DNA of 64,000 bases, taken from assembly GCF_006124995.1 (NCBI RefSeq), contig NZ_QEWN01000127.1, positions 1 through 64,000 of the forward strand. The letters are read 5' to 3'. The number at the start of each line of letters is the position of its first letter. Position 1 is the first letter of the stretch. Both the position numbers and the translations under genes were made by a program. The notes under the pieces are model-generated. The model made no database searches. It saw only the letters and a list, made by a program, of their open reading frames with translations, and was not told where the DNA came from. Origin of the DNA: Vibrio sp. Hep-1b-8. Its GTDB lineage: Bacteria; Pseudomonadota; Gammaproteobacteria; Enterobacterales; Vibrionaceae. This document shows, piece after piece, positions 9,286 through 19,127 of the stretch.

Positions 9286-10813
9286 GACGTATCCTTGTTT
9301 CGGTATTTTTCGCTGCGCTAAAGAGGCGCTTATTATGGGTAGAGCGAACATTTGTTAGCCCAAGCTGATTAAGTGCATGCAGTAACAGCAAGACACCGAC
9401 TGATAGCCACAATAGCCATTGGTGTCCGTACTGCGTGTAAAGAGTTTGGCGTGTTTGGAGTGGCACAACGACATCCAATACCTGCGTTCTTTGATGAGTA
9501 ACTTGAGAAAGCACATCGCCATTAGGTGCGACAAGCGAAGTAAAGCCCTGATTGGTCGGATAAATAATCGACTTTCCAATTTCAGCCGCTCTGACCTGCG
9601 TCAATTTGAGTAGAAACTGTTTGACCCAAGGGGTTTGTGTCCATTCCACATCACTCAGTAAAATCGCGACGTTACCGGACTGTAATTTAGAGGCGAACAC
9701 ATCGGAATAGAGCGCCTCATAGCATACGGCCAACACTGCTTTGAGCGGCCCAATACTATGGACGTTGCTCGTATTGGGGACGACTTGCATATCGCCACCT
9801 CTAGATAACGTCACGCGCTCCATCCAATCAATAAACCAAGTGGGGCGATACTCACCAAAAGGCACCAAACGCTGCTTATAGTAAATAGGGGCAAGCTCAT
9901 CGTTTCGGTAAATCACGTTTTGTAAATGTTGGCCATTTCTCGCTTGTCCACCCCAAATAACCACCACGTGTTTGTCGTCAATTTTCTGTAGGCTTTCCTG
10001 AACAAAAGGAGCAATTTCTCGATACGGCATGGACATCGAAGATTCAGGCCACACGACAATGTCGGCTCTTGGCGCTTGCAAGGAAAGAGATGCGTAACGC
10101 TGAACACGTTCAATGACCTCATTTTTGGACAGCTTGTGTGTACCACTGAAATTCCCGTGAATCATTCGAACCTTCGCTTGGTCAGGCGAGAAGTAGTAGT
10201 TATTCACCGCTTGAATGCCTTTATCGAGCGCAACGATAACCAAAATACTCATCACAAATTGGCTCAAGGGGCGAGCCGGTGACGATCGATTGATAAACAC
10301 ATAAACCAACAAACTCGCCACGACATAAACTAAAAAGCTGCCACCAAAAGCCCCGATAACACTTAACCAGCCGGATAAACCGACATCTAGGAATAAGAAA
10401 CCGGGATGTAACCATGAAAACGAAAAGCTGGTAAGTTCACGTAAGATATCAATAGACACTAAGACAAAGGGAAGCGTCACCAATGCACTGCGACGAGACA
10501 GCCCGAGAGTAACAATAGGAACAATCAGAAAGCTTAGTGATAATATGAAGATAAGTAAGGGCCAAAGTCCCCAACGTATCCAACTGGCGTCACCGTACTC
10601 ATCAGCGAGGTAACCGTTCACCCAAAACAGTGAGGTAACGTAATACCCTAATCCAAATAACATCCATAAAGCACATCGAGCGCTTTTTGTTTTGAGCTGA
10701 ATATGCACAAAGAAAAGAGCAGCAAAACTAATCAGTGCTATCCCTAAACTTATTAATTCAAAGCGATAAGACATTGCATGAGCAACGCCTACGACTACCC
10801 CTAACCACCACAT
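9278..10813 (-). CDS. Lnt-like apolipoprotein N-acyltransferase (second, operon-linked copy)
   Basis: The 511 residues match the length of Lnt. Several N-terminal membrane segments (residues 1-205) precede a carbon-nitrogen hydrolase domain. The catalytic triad positions can be read: E257 in VVWPESS, K313 in YYKQRLVPFGEY and C364 in AVCYEALYSD. A last membrane helix lies near 470-490. Lnt adds the third acyl chain to lipoproteins in the inner membrane. The housekeeping lnt of gammaproteobacteria sits elsewhere, beside ybeX/corC, so this is probably a paralogue serving proteins of its own operon. The upstream Shine-Dalgarno is weak. The start is placed by comparison with the N-terminal helix of Lnt. 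Confidence 0.88.
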   Translation of the reverse strand: MWWLGVVVGVAHAMSYRFELISLGIALISFAALFFVHIQLKTKSARCALWMLFGLGYYVTSLFWVNGYLADEYGDASWIRWGLWPLLIFILSLSFLIVPIVTLGLSRRSALVTLPFVLVSIDILRELTSFSFSWLHPGFLFLDVGLSGWLSVIGAFGGSFLVYVVASLLVYVFINRSSPARPLSQFVMSILVIVALDKGIQAVNNYYFSPDQAKVRMIHGNFSGTHKLSKNEVIERVQRYASLSLQAPRADIVVWPESSMSMPYREIAPFVQESLQKIDDKHVVVIWGGQARNGQHLQNVIYRNDELAPIYYKQRLVPFGEYRPTWFIDWMERVTLSRGGDMQVVPNTSNVHSIGPLKAVLAVCYEALYSDVFASKLQSGNVAILLSDVEWTQTPWVKQFLLKLTQVRAAEIGKSIIYPTNQGFTSLVAPNGDVLSQVTHQRTQVLDVVVPLQTRQTLYTQYGHQWLLWLSVGVLLLLHALNQLGLTNVRSTHNKRLFSAAKNTETRIRHG

Positions 10814-11298
10814 ACATCATTCTTTTTTATAATATAACCACAATAACTAGGTGGTATTAGTAACATATGCAACTGGCAATTTAGCGTATTTTTTTTGTAC
10901 AAAACACAGAGGCGGAACGAGCATCTTACAATGTAATTTTTAAGTAAATGCTGACTTGAATAACCTGATTTTATTGCGCTTATAGTTAGTTCTAAATGCA
11001 TCTATCGAATCAGGACTGCTTGGGACATTTTTCAGCGTATGCAAGAGAGAAATGTGAGGCTTAGGTAACCCTGATGCTCGTCCAGCATTGGAATGACATT
11101 ATCGATTGTAGTAGGTCACATCAGGACTAGGTTGCGAGGAGACATACTTTATGTGATTTCGTCTAGAGCGAGGAAGCACTTGTATCTATCTTACTTGATT
11201 TGTAAATCAGACGATTACTGGTTTTTAAGCCTAGATCAACAATGTGCGCCCCATTTGATATTAAAATAATTGCCTATTGTTCATCTGGTGGGAAACTC
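10814..11298. other. Divergent intergenic region between the Rhs operon and the defence cassette
   Basis: There are 485 bases with no convincing gene. It must hold the promoters of both the leftward Lnt/Rhs operon and the rightward nuclease/helicase pair. It is AT-rich near 10830-10900. Around 11188-11225 the bases TGATTTGTAAATCA, followed by GATTACTGGTTT, resemble an anticodon arm plus T-arm of a tRNA-Thr. A complete cloverleaf is not present. Confidence 0.5.
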
Positions 11299-13539
11299 AT
11301 GAGAATTAGCTTTGTAGATATTCAAAACTTCCGAAAGTTGAAGCATTGTCGCGTTGATTTTGCTGAGAAGCAGACACTTTTAGTAGGCGCAAATAACAGC
11401 GGAAAAACATCAGCTACAGATGCGTTGATTTGCTTTTTAGACAAAGGAAAGAGAATAACATCAACCGATTTTACGTTATGTAATTGGGTGGTTTTAAATA
11501 GACTTGCACAGTCTTGGATGAGTGAGGAGCCGTCGGTCGTTACTGGATTAGAGTTGTCGGATTGGCAGCCTTACTGTCCATCGTTAGATGTTTGGATTGA
11601 TGCAGACGTTACAGAGGTTCAAAGAGTGTCTCATCTTATACCTACTCTAAAGTGGAACGGAGAACCCTTAGGTGTTCGTCTAGTGTATCAACCTAAAGAT
11701 TTAGATAGGCTACGAGAAAACTACGTACGTGAAAGAGACGCTGTTGTTAAAGTAAATAAGGATAAACAACTCTCCCTTTGGCCTAGAGATTTTAAAGACT
11801 ATCTCAAGGAAAAGTTAAATACTGAATTTGAGATTAAGGCATACCTACTTGATCCATCCAAAATCGATGAAGCACAGTCATTAACGGAAGACTCGATCTG
11901 TTTTGATTCTGACCCTTTTAAAGGGCTGTTTAGAGTCGATACAATTGAAGCGCAGAGAGGGTTTTCTGATCCCAATTCGGATTCAGCAAAGCCTACCAGT
12001 ACATTGTCTTCTCAACTCAATGAGTATTATAGGCGTCATCTAGATCCGTCTGATATGCCTGAGCCCGAAGATTTAAGTGCGTTAGAGGCAATCGAAAAAG
12101 CGCAGACTGAATTTGATAAGCGTTTAGACTCTGCTTTTGAAAAAACGTTAGGTGAGATAAAAGGTTTGGGTTATCCAGGTTTTACCGACCCCGATATCAA
12201 GTTATCGAGTAGATTAAATCCGATTGATACATTAGAGCATGATGCCTCAGTGATTTTCGACGTGAGAAAACAAAACTTTGGCGACAATACGTTTTCTCTT
12301 CCTGAGCAATACAACGGCTTAGGATACAAAAACCTAATTCATATCATTTTCCAACTGATTACTTTCCGTGACCGTTGGTTGCGAATAGGAAAAGTTGCGA
12401 AAAGACGTAACGAGGATGATATTGCAATTGAACCAATTCACTTAGTATTGGTAGAGGAGCCTGAAGCGCATCTTCACGCACAAGTTCAGCAAGTATTTAT
12501 ACGTAAAGCTTATGAAGTGTTGAGAGAGTATGGAAATGTACAAGATGATCTAACCACCCAAATGGTTATCAGTACACATTCAAGTTATATAGCTTACGAG
12601 GCTGGGTTTGAGACACTAAGATATTTCAAAAGAAAGTCAGCTTCTATGCAGTATGAAACTCCTCACGCAGAGGTAGTTAATCTTAGTGAAGTATTCCCCT
12701 CGTCTAAGAAGTCCGACACAGATCTTTCGACTACAAGTAAGTTTGTCTCTAGATACTTAAAGACTACTCATTGTGACTTGTTTTTTGCTAATGGAGTGAT
12801 CTTGGTTGAGGGTGCTGCTGAACGCATGCTTTTGCCTCATTTTATTCGATATCATCATGAAAAACTACGTCGGAGCTATATATCTATTGTCGAGATAGGA
12901 GGAGCTCATGCTCAAAGGTTGAGGTCATTAATTGAGTTGTTAGGTTTGCCAACACTGGTTGTCACAGACACTGATTCATGTCATGCAAGTACGGGATCTA
13001 AAGCGCGTCCGAAAAGAAATGCTTCTCTAAAGTCTGGGAGTGATACTTTAAAGGACTGGTTTGAGTTTCAAAGCTTATCACTCGATGAGCTTCTTGACCT
13101 TCCGTCAGAGAAAAAGGTCAAGAAGAATGTTCGGGTTGCATACCAATATGGGATAAACATTGAGTTCGGGCCAAAGTCACAATGTGCGGCTGAAGCAATA
13201 CCTTATACATTTGAAGATGCTTTGGCTCTTACTAATTTGGAGTTGTTTCGAACACTCGATAAGTCTACAGGCATGATCAAGAAGATGTATAAAGCGACTC
13301 AGCATTCGGATTTGGATACTTGTTGTTATGCAATGTACCAAGCTCTAGATGGCGAGAAAGCTAAAATGGCATTAGATCTCTTGTACGATGTTGATCCAGA
13401 AAGATTGCAGGTTCCTGAATATATACGTGAGGGTTTAGCTTGGCTAGAAAGTGAGCTAGATACTCAAAGTATTGAATTTAATTGGGCTCCAAGGGCTCAA
13501 ACTTCGAAAGAAGAGGAGCTAGAAAGTGATGCGGTATAG
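11299..13539 (+). CDS. gajA: OLD-family ATP-dependent endonuclease (GajA-like)
   Basis: The 746-residue product starts at the ATG in front of RISFVDIQNFRKLKHC, because the P-loop lies directly behind it and GGTGGGAA precedes it. The ABC ATPase part has Walker A GANNSGKT (30-37), a signature-like SLPEQYNGLGYKN and Walker B LVLVEEPEAHLH (about 382). A TOPRIM nuclease domain follows, with VILVEGAAE (about 499) and VVTDTDS (about 554). This order is that of class 2 OLD proteins and GajA of Gabija, where a GajA tetramer nicks phage DNA. The protein is longer than the best-known GajA, with extra sequence between the ATPase halves and at the C-terminus. Frequent AGA, AGG and ATA codons set it apart from the gcv genes and suggest acquisition. 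Confidence 0.85.
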   Translation: MRISFVDIQNFRKLKHCRVDFAEKQTLLVGANNSGKTSATDALICFLDKGKRITSTDFTLCNWVVLNRLAQSWMSEEPSVVTGLELSDWQPYCPSLDVWIDADVTEVQRVSHLIPTLKWNGEPLGVRLVYQPKDLDRLRENYVRERDAVVKVNKDKQLSLWPRDFKDYLKEKLNTEFEIKAYLLDPSKIDEAQSLTEDSICFDSDPFKGLFRVDTIEAQRGFSDPNSDSAKPTSTLSSQLNEYYRRHLDPSDMPEPEDLSALEAIEKAQTEFDKRLDSAFEKTLGEIKGLGYPGFTDPDIKLSSRLNPIDTLEHDASVIFDVRKQNFGDNTFSLPEQYNGLGYKNLIHIIFQLITFRDRWLRIGKVAKRRNEDDIAIEPIHLVLVEEPEAHLHAQVQQVFIRKAYEVLREYGNVQDDLTTQMVISTHSSYIAYEAGFETLRYFKRKSASMQYETPHAEVVNLSEVFPSSKKSDTDLSTTSKFVSRYLKTTHCDLFFANGVILVEGAAERMLLPHFIRYHHEKLRRSYISIVEIGGAHAQRLRSLIELLGLPTLVVTDTDSCHASTGSKARPKRNASLKSGSDTLKDWFEFQSLSLDELLDLPSEKKVKKNVRVAYQYGINIEFGPKSQCAAEAIPYTFEDALALTNLELFRTLDKSTGMIKKMYKATQHSDLDTCCYAMYQALDGEKAKMALDLLYDVDPERLQVPEYIREGLAWLESELDTQSIEFNWAPRAQTSKEEELESDAV

Positions 13540-15382
13540 TTCATTGGTAGGAGTTGATAACGAGATTATTGAATACCTTGACCTTGATAATCCTAAAAGC
13601 TTTTTGTTGTTTGCTGGCGCAGGGTCGGGTAAAACACGATCATTAGTAAATGTTCTCCAAGCTGTTAGAGAGAGAAACTTGGAACGTATGGTCAAGTGTG
13701 GGCAGAGAGTGGGAGTAATAACCTATACTAATGCCGCTTGCGACGAAATTCAGCATCGGCTCTCGTACGATCCTTTGTTTCATGTGTCGACTATACATAG
13801 TTTTGTATGGGAGTTGATACAGCCTTTTACTGAAGATATCAAAGTCTGGCTGGAGAAAAAGCTTAGAAATGACATTACTGAGCTGACTTCTAAGATATCT
13901 AAGGCGAGAGACATTAATGGCAAAACGGCTCAGCAAAACATCCGAAAACGAGAAGCCAAATCTAAAAGACTAAGTGAGCTGAGTTTAGTTAAGAAGTTCT
14001 CATATTTACCAACAAGCAACAGAGTCGAAAGGGGTACTGTTACCCATGAAGAAGTTGTGCAAATAACAGCGGCGTTGCTCAATGAGAGTGTGTTGCTACA
14101 GAGTATACTGGTCACTAGATATCCCATATTGCTAATTGATGAGAGTCAGGACACTAGGAAAGAACTGATGGAAGCTTTCATGACAACTCAAGCTAGCCAT
14201 AGCTGTAAGTTCTCTTTAGGTCTATTTGGTGACCTAATGCAAAGAATCTATGGAGGGGGAAAAGATGATTTGGAGTCTACCCTTCCTATCGATTGGGAGA
14301 AACCATCTAAGACAATTAATCATCGCTCTGCGAAAAGGGTTGTTTCGCTTATAAATAGTATTCGTAAGGAATCTGATGGTAAACAACAAGACCCTAAGGA
14401 AGATGCGGTTCAAGGAAATGTAAGGCTATTCATAGTGAACTCCTCTGGGGCTGATAAGCCTGAAGTAGAGGATAAAATTAGAGATAGAATGGCGTCTATT
14501 ACAGGGGATTCTTTGTGGTCAGAGTCTAGTGAATCGAAAGTGCTGACGTTGGAACATGCGATGGCAGCTAGTCGAGGTGGTTTCGATAAATTTTATGTCC
14601 CACTAGCTAAAATTGACCATTTAAGGGACTCTCTTTTAAATGGGACTAACATTTCGTTAAGGTTTTTCTGTAGCCAGTTTTTACCATTCATCCATGCAAT
14701 CAGGGCTCGCGATGATTTCTTGATAGCGAATCTAATTAAAAAGAACTCTGACATCATTAGTTTTAACAATTGTAGGTTTCGTGAAGAGCCAATAGCAACA
14801 TTGAAAGAGACAGATCATGCAGTCGCTCTTGTTAGCGAATTAATAGTTGATAATGATCCAACTATTTGGTCAGTCTTGCGTCTAGTTAATGAGAACAATT
14901 TACTTCATATTCCAGATACTCTCCAAGCTCTTTTTGTTAATGATGGCAAAGACTCAAAGGGATCAGACATTAAAATAAGTGATACTTTATCTGCGTGGGA
15001 TCTTGCGCTAAAGGCACCACTCAGTCACTTAAATAGCTATGACCTATACGTTAACGAGCAGTTAGGTTTTGCTACCCACCAAGGTGTTAAAGGTCTAGAG
15101 TTTGAACGTGTCCTAGCAATAATGGATGATGATGAAGCAAACGGTTTTTTGTTTAAGTATGAAAAACTGTTTGGCGCAGAAGCTTTATCCGATACGGATC
15201 TAAAGAACGTGGCTGAAGGGCGCGACAATGTAATATCAAGAACTAGAAGATTGTTCTACGTGATATGTAGTAGGGCTGAAAAGAGTTTGGCTGTCGTTGC
15301 GTATACAAAAGATCCCGAAGCTGTAAAGAGGAAGAGCTTAGAGTCTGGCTGGTTTCGCGAATCTGAAATCGAAGTGTTATAG
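13529..15382 (+). CDS. gajB: UvrD/Rep-like superfamily 1 helicase (GajB-like)
   Basis: SF1 motifs appear in order: I AGAGSGKT (about 29-36), Ia VITYTNAACDEI, II LLIDESQDT (about 200), III GLFGDLMQRIY, V THQGVKGLEFERVL and VI RLFYVICSRAEKSLAVVAY (about 575). The gene overlaps the nuclease gene by about 11 bases. A GTG three bases earlier is an equally possible start, since GAGGAG lies 7-10 bases upstream of the two. In Gabija the helicase GajB binds GajA and is activated by DNA ends. At 617 residues this one is longer than the reference GajB. The pairing with an OLD nuclease is what points to Gabija rather than to a repair helicase. Confidence 0.85.
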   Translation: MRYSSLVGVDNEIIEYLDLDNPKSFLLFAGAGSGKTRSLVNVLQAVRERNLERMVKCGQRVGVITYTNAACDEIQHRLSYDPLFHVSTIHSFVWELIQPFTEDIKVWLEKKLRNDITELTSKISKARDINGKTAQQNIRKREAKSKRLSELSLVKKFSYLPTSNRVERGTVTHEEVVQITAALLNESVLLQSILVTRYPILLIDESQDTRKELMEAFMTTQASHSCKFSLGLFGDLMQRIYGGGKDDLESTLPIDWEKPSKTINHRSAKRVVSLINSIRKESDGKQQDPKEDAVQGNVRLFIVNSSGADKPEVEDKIRDRMASITGDSLWSESSESKVLTLEHAMAASRGGFDKFYVPLAKIDHLRDSLLNGTNISLRFFCSQFLPFIHAIRARDDFLIANLIKKNSDIISFNNCRFREEPIATLKETDHAVALVSELIVDNDPTIWSVLRLVNENNLLHIPDTLQALFVNDGKDSKGSDIKISDTLSAWDLALKAPLSHLNSYDLYVNEQLGFATHQGVKGLEFERVLAIMDDDEANGFLFKYEKLFGAEALSDTDLKNVAEGRDNVISRTRRLFYVICSRAEKSLAVVAYTKDPEAVKRKSLESGWFRESEIEVL

Positions 15383-15386
15383 GTAT

Positions 15387-15542
15387 CTATTCACCTGCAC
15401 TGTTAGCTAGAAGTGTTGTGTGAATTTCTTCTGCATGTAGGTAGTAATCTTTTTCAGGGTATATGGGTCTAGCTGAACGGTTGACTGCTTGGACAAAAAC
15501 AGCCACATCATCTTGGCTATAGTTTTTCTGGCTTTTCGGCAT
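15387..15542 (-). CDS. Hypothetical small protein convergent to the defence cassette
   Basis: A 51-residue frame starts MPKSQKNYSQDDVAVFVQAV and ends HTTLLANSAGE. Its composition is protein-like (amphipathic helix, charged tail), and its 3' end faces the helicase gene. No good Shine-Dalgarno stands before this ATG. An AAGGGAG lies before a neighbouring ATG in another frame. It may be a remnant of a longer gene lost when the defence cassette inserted. No family recognised. Confidence 0.3.
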   Translation of the reverse strand: MPKSQKNYSQDDVAVFVQAVNRSARPIYPEKDYYLHAEEIHTTLLANSAGE

Positions 15543-15650
15543 TTGATTCTGGGCATAAGTTTGACTCCCTTACGTTAATCGACACTGTTTAGATTCTAAG
15601 CCATTCTAGATAAAAGTACCCATGGATGGTGACTTTGCTAAGGTTTAAAG

Positions 15651-15681
15651 AAAAGGCGAACCAAACGGTTCGCCTTTTTAT
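15651..15681 (-). terminator. Rho-independent terminator after gcvP
   Basis: AAAGGCGAACC and GGTTCGCCTTT form an 11-bp stem with an AAAC loop. Runs of A and T on either side let it work on both strands. It lies about 45 bases past the gcvP stop. Confidence 0.85.
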
Positions 15682-15724
15682 TCAAGTTAGTTTCCAACTC
15701 GGTTATCTGTGATCAACGAGATAA

Positions 15725-18589
15725 TTAATCTTCGTAATTCTCGATACTTGGACAAGAGCAGATTAGGTTACGGTCACCGTAGACATTGTCTACACGGTTA
15801 ACGGTTGGCCAGTACTTCCAGCTCTTAGTCGCAGGTGATGGGAAGCAGCCTAGCTCACGCGAGTAAGGGCGGTCCCATTCATCTTTCGACAGGTCAACTT
15901 GAGTGTGAGGCGCTTTCACTAGAGGGTTATTATCTAGTGGCCACTCACCATTTTTGACTTTGTCCATCTCTTCACGGATAGCAATCATGGCATCACAGAA
16001 GCGGTCAAGTTCTTCTAGGTCTTCAGATTCTGTTGGCTCAACCATCAGTGTACCCGCAACAGGGAACGACATCGTTGGCGCGTGGAATCTGTAGTCCATA
16101 AGACGTTTAGCGATATCTTCTTCGCTGATGCCTGTTTCTTCTTTAAGCGGACGAATGTCGATAATACATTCGTGAGCAACGCGGCCGTTAGTACCACGGT
16201 AAAGTACAGGGTAGTGAGGGCGTAGACGCTCCATCACGTAGTTTGCGTTTAGAATCGCGACTTTTGTTGCTTCTGTTAGACCCGCTTCACCCATCATCGC
16301 GATGTAAGCCCAAGAGATTGGCAGGATTGAAGCACTACCTAGATCCGCAGCAGATACCGCGTAGTCGTTGCCTTCAACACCATTTTCGATGTGACCAGGT
16401 AGGAAAGGTGCTAGGTGTGATTTAACACCGATAGGACCCATACCAGGACCACCGCCACCGTGTGGGATACAGAACGTTTTGTGTAGGTTTAGGTGTGAAA
16501 CATCTGAGCCGATAAAGCCTGGAGACGTTAAGCCCACCTGTGCGTTCATGTTGGCACCGTCTAGGTAAACCTGACCGCCAGCCGCGTGAACCATTTCACA
16601 TACTTCTTTCACTTGCTCTTCATACACACCGTGCGTCGAAGGGTAGGTGATCATGATGCTTGATAGGTTTTCTGCGTGCTTTTCGATTTTAGCGGCTAGG
16701 TCAGCCATATCGATGTTGCCTTCGTCATCACACTTAACAACGACGACCTTCATTGACACCATAGACGCTGTTGCAGGGTTAGTACCATGTGCTGAGCTAG
16801 GGATCAGGCACACATTACGGTGCCCTTCGCCACGGCTTTCGTGGTAGCGCTGAATCGCGATAAGACCTGCGTATTCACCTGATGCACCAGAGTTTGGCTG
16901 AAGTGAGAACGCGTCGTAGCCAGTGATTTCACATAGCTTCTCTTTTAGGTCTTTAGCTAGAGCTGAGTAGCCTGCGGCTTGATCCATTGGTGCGAATGGG
17001 TGAATTGAGCCAAATTCAGGCCATGTCACTGGGATCATTTCAGCAGCAGCATTAAGCTTCATTGTACAGCTGCCAAGTGGGATCATACCGTGTGTTAGCG
17101 AGAAGTCTTTGTTCTCAAGTTGCTTCAGGTAACGCATCATTTGCGTTTCGCTGTGGTGCGTGTTGAACACAGGGTGAGTCAGGTACTTAGATGTACGACG
17201 CAATGCTTCTGGAATCGCGGCAAATTCGTTGCTAGCAATTTCTGAAGAAAGGGTATTCACATCTTGGCTAACTGCAAATACTGCAAATAGTGCTTCGATA
17301 TCCGACGTGGTTGTTGTTTCGTCGAAGCTGATGCCTAACTTACCATCAAGCTTGCGCAGGTTGATGTCAGCGGCTTGCGCTTTCGCGTATAGCTCGTCTG
17401 TTTTGTCTGCCGAGTTGATAGTGATGGTGTCAAAGAAACTGTTGTGAGCCAGTTCAAAGCCGGATTTGTTAAGGCCGGCCGCAAGTATCGCTGTCATGTG
17501 GTGAGTACGGCGCGCGATAGTACGCAGACCTTCTGCTCCGTGGTAAACGGCGTAGAAAGAGGCCATATTCGCTAGCAGAGCCTGTGCAGTACAGATGTTC
17601 GAGGTCGCTTTTTCACGACGGATGTGTTGTTCACGAGTCTGCATTGCCATACGTAGCGCTTGGTTGCCGTTGGCATCGATAGAAACACCGATAACACGGC
17701 CAGGCATCGTACGTTTATGTTGGTCACGTGTTGCCATGAATGCAGCGTGTGGGCCACCGTAGCCCATTGGTACGCCGAAGCGTTGAGCACTACCGATCAC
17801 TACATCAGCGCCCATTTCACCCGCAGGTTTAATAAGAGCCGAGGCGAGTAGGTCGGTTGCAACCGTTACTAGAATTTTGTTTTCATGTGCTTTAGTGATG
17901 ATGTCAGTCAGATCACGAACTTCACCCGTTGTGCCTGGGTACTGAAGTAATGCACCGAACACGTCTTGGTCAGCCAGTGTTTCAACTGCGCCAACTTGAA
18001 CATCGAAACCGATGTATTTAGCACGAGTTTTGACGACTTCAAGCGTTTGTGGATGAACGTCATCAGCAACGAAGAAAACGTTGCTCTTGCTCTTACCTGC
18101 ACGCTTACACAGAGTCATTGCTTCGCCGGCTGCTGTTGCTTCGTCAAGCAGTGATGCGTTCGCAATGTCCATTGCAGTAAGATCCATGACCATCTGCTGG
18201 TAGTTAAGCAGTGCTTCAAGACGACCTTGAGAAATCTCAGGTTGGTATGGCGTGTACGCAGTGTACCAACCTGGGTTTTCTAGCACGTTACGTAAAATTA
18301 CGTTTGGTGTGAAAGTGTTGTAGTAACCTTGACCAATAAAGGTACGCTTAATTTGGTTAAGGTTAGCAAATTCGCGCATGGCAACGAGCATGTCTGCTTC
18401 GCTTTTTGCTTCTGCAAGCGTCATTGGCTTTTCTAGGCGAATTTGCGCTGGAACGGTCTCTTCGATCAATGTATCTAGATTCGCTACGTTGATCGCTTCC
18501 AACATTTTTTGTTGGTCAGATTTGTTTGGTCCATTGTGGCGTGCAACGAACTCATTTTGTGTGCTGAGGCTTTGAAGTAATTCAGTCAT
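15725..18589 (-). CDS. gcvP: Glycine dehydrogenase (decarboxylating), P protein
   Basis: The 954 residues are the usual length of the single-chain bacterial P protein. It is a PLP enzyme that decarboxylates glycine and passes the aminomethyl group to the lipoyl arm of GcvH. Visible marks are [12 protein letters not shown] and [14 protein letters not shown] in the N-terminal half. The C-terminal half has HGTNPA and the PLP-lysine region [17 protein letters not shown] near residue 700. The start has AAAGGAC upstream. It lies downstream of glyA and gcvH on the same strand, separated from gcvH by a terminator-like hairpin, so its level may be set by read-through. The matching T protein gene is divergent at 21675. 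Confidence 0.97.
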   Translation of the reverse strand: MTELLQSLSTQNEFVARHNGPNKSDQQKMLEAINVANLDTLIEETVPAQIRLEKPMTLAEAKSEADMLVAMREFANLNQIKRTFIGQGYYNTFTPNVILRNVLENPGWYTAYTPYQPEISQGRLEALLNYQQMVMDLTAMDIANASLLDEATAAGEAMTLCKRAGKSKSNVFFVADDVHPQTLEVVKTRAKYIGFDVQVGAVETLADQDVFGALLQYPGTTGEVRDLTDIITKAHENKILVTVATDLLASALIKPAGEMGADVVIGSAQRFGVPMGYGGPHAAFMATRDQHKRTMPGRVIGVSIDANGNQALRMAMQTREQHIRREKATSNICTAQALLANMASFYAVYHGAEGLRTIARRTHHMTAILAAGLNKSGFELAHNSFFDTITINSADKTDELYAKAQAADINLRKLDGKLGISFDETTTTSDIEALFAVFAVSQDVNTLSSEIASNEFAAIPEALRRTSKYLTHPVFNTHHSETQMMRYLKQLENKDFSLTHGMIPLGSCTMKLNAAAEMIPVTWPEFGSIHPFAPMDQAAGYSALAKDLKEKLCEITGYDAFSLQPNSGASGEYAGLIAIQRYHESRGEGHRNVCLIPSSAHGTNPATASMVSMKVVVVKCDDEGNIDMADLAAKIEKHAENLSSIMITYPSTHGVYEEQVKEVCEMVHAAGGQVYLDGANMNAQVGLTSPGFIGSDVSHLNLHKTFCIPHGGGGPGMGPIGVKSHLAPFLPGHIENGVEGNDYAVSAADLGSASILPISWAYIAMMGEAGLTEATKVAILNANYVMERLRPHYPVLYRGTNGRVAHECIIDIRPLKEETGISEEDIAKRLMDYRFHAPTMSFPVAGTLMVEPTESEDLEELDRFCDAMIAIREEMDKVKNGEWPLDNNPLVKAPHTQVDLSKDEWDRPYSRELGCFPSPATKSWKYWPTVNRVDNVYGDRNLICSCPSIENYED

Positions 18590-18664
18590 TGTCCTTTACC
18601 TACTCCATCATTCGGGTAACGGATTACAGCATTGCTGATAATATTGATTATACGTCCGAACGTT

Positions 18665-18697
18665 GAAAAAAAGCTGCCACCTAAACGGGGCAGCTTT
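18665..18697 (-). terminator. Intra-operon terminator/attenuator between gcvH and gcvP
   Basis: On the minus strand AAAGCTGCCCC pairs with GGCAGCTTT, and seven T residues follow. It lies within 15 bases of the gcvH stop and about 75 bases before gcvP. A full intrinsic terminator here should make gcvP transcription partial or dependent on its own promoter. Confidence 0.75.
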
Positions 18698-18710
18698 GCT
18701 GTATTCCTAA

Positions 18711-19091
18711 TTACTCGTCTTCGATTGAGTTTAGGTACTCTTCTGCGTCTTTTAGATTGTCTAGCTCTGATGGATCAGACATCTTCACTTTAACAATCCA
18801 GCCGCCTTCATAAGGTTCTTCGTTAATAAGCTCTGGGCTGTCTTCTAGATCTTCATTGATTTCAACGATTTCGCCCGTGATTGGGGCGTAAATGTCCGAC
18901 GCTGCTTTTACAGACTCAACAAGTGAGAAGCTGTCGCCTGCTTCGATTTCGTCTTCAACAGCAGGCAAGTCTACGAATACAACGTCGCCTAGCATCTCTT
19001 GTGCGTGCTCCGAAATACCGATAGTTACTGTGCCATCACCGTTGTCACGAACCCATTCATGGCTGTCTGCAAACTTCAGTGTGTTGTCCAT
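18711..19091 (-). CDS. gcvH: Glycine cleavage system H protein
   Basis: The 126 residues have the conserved lipoylation site, [14 protein letters not shown], with the modified lysine at K62. The H protein carries the aminomethyl intermediate between the P, T and L proteins. A Glu/Asp-rich C-terminus is usual in the family. TTGGAG lies about eight bases before the ATG. The gene follows glyA by 36 bases and is probably expressed with it. Confidence 0.97.
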   Translation of the reverse strand: MDNTLKFADSHEWVRDNGDGTVTIGISEHAQEMLGDVVFVDLPAVEDEIEAGDSFSLVESVKAASDIYAPITGEIVEINEDLEDSPELINEEPYEGGWIVKVKMSDPSELDNLKDAEEYLNSIEDE

Positions 19092-19127
19092 TGCTTATTC
19101 TCCAAAAAAATAACTGTATTAAATTGT

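Noticed and set aside
10801..11001. 66-residue frame in front of the Lnt-like gene
   Set aside because: It overlaps the Lnt start, has no Shine-Dalgarno and a random composition. The stretch is needed for the promoter.
15383..15650. Attachment site repeat flanking the defence cassette
   Set aside because: I could not find a direct repeat matching the left border and no integrase gene is present.
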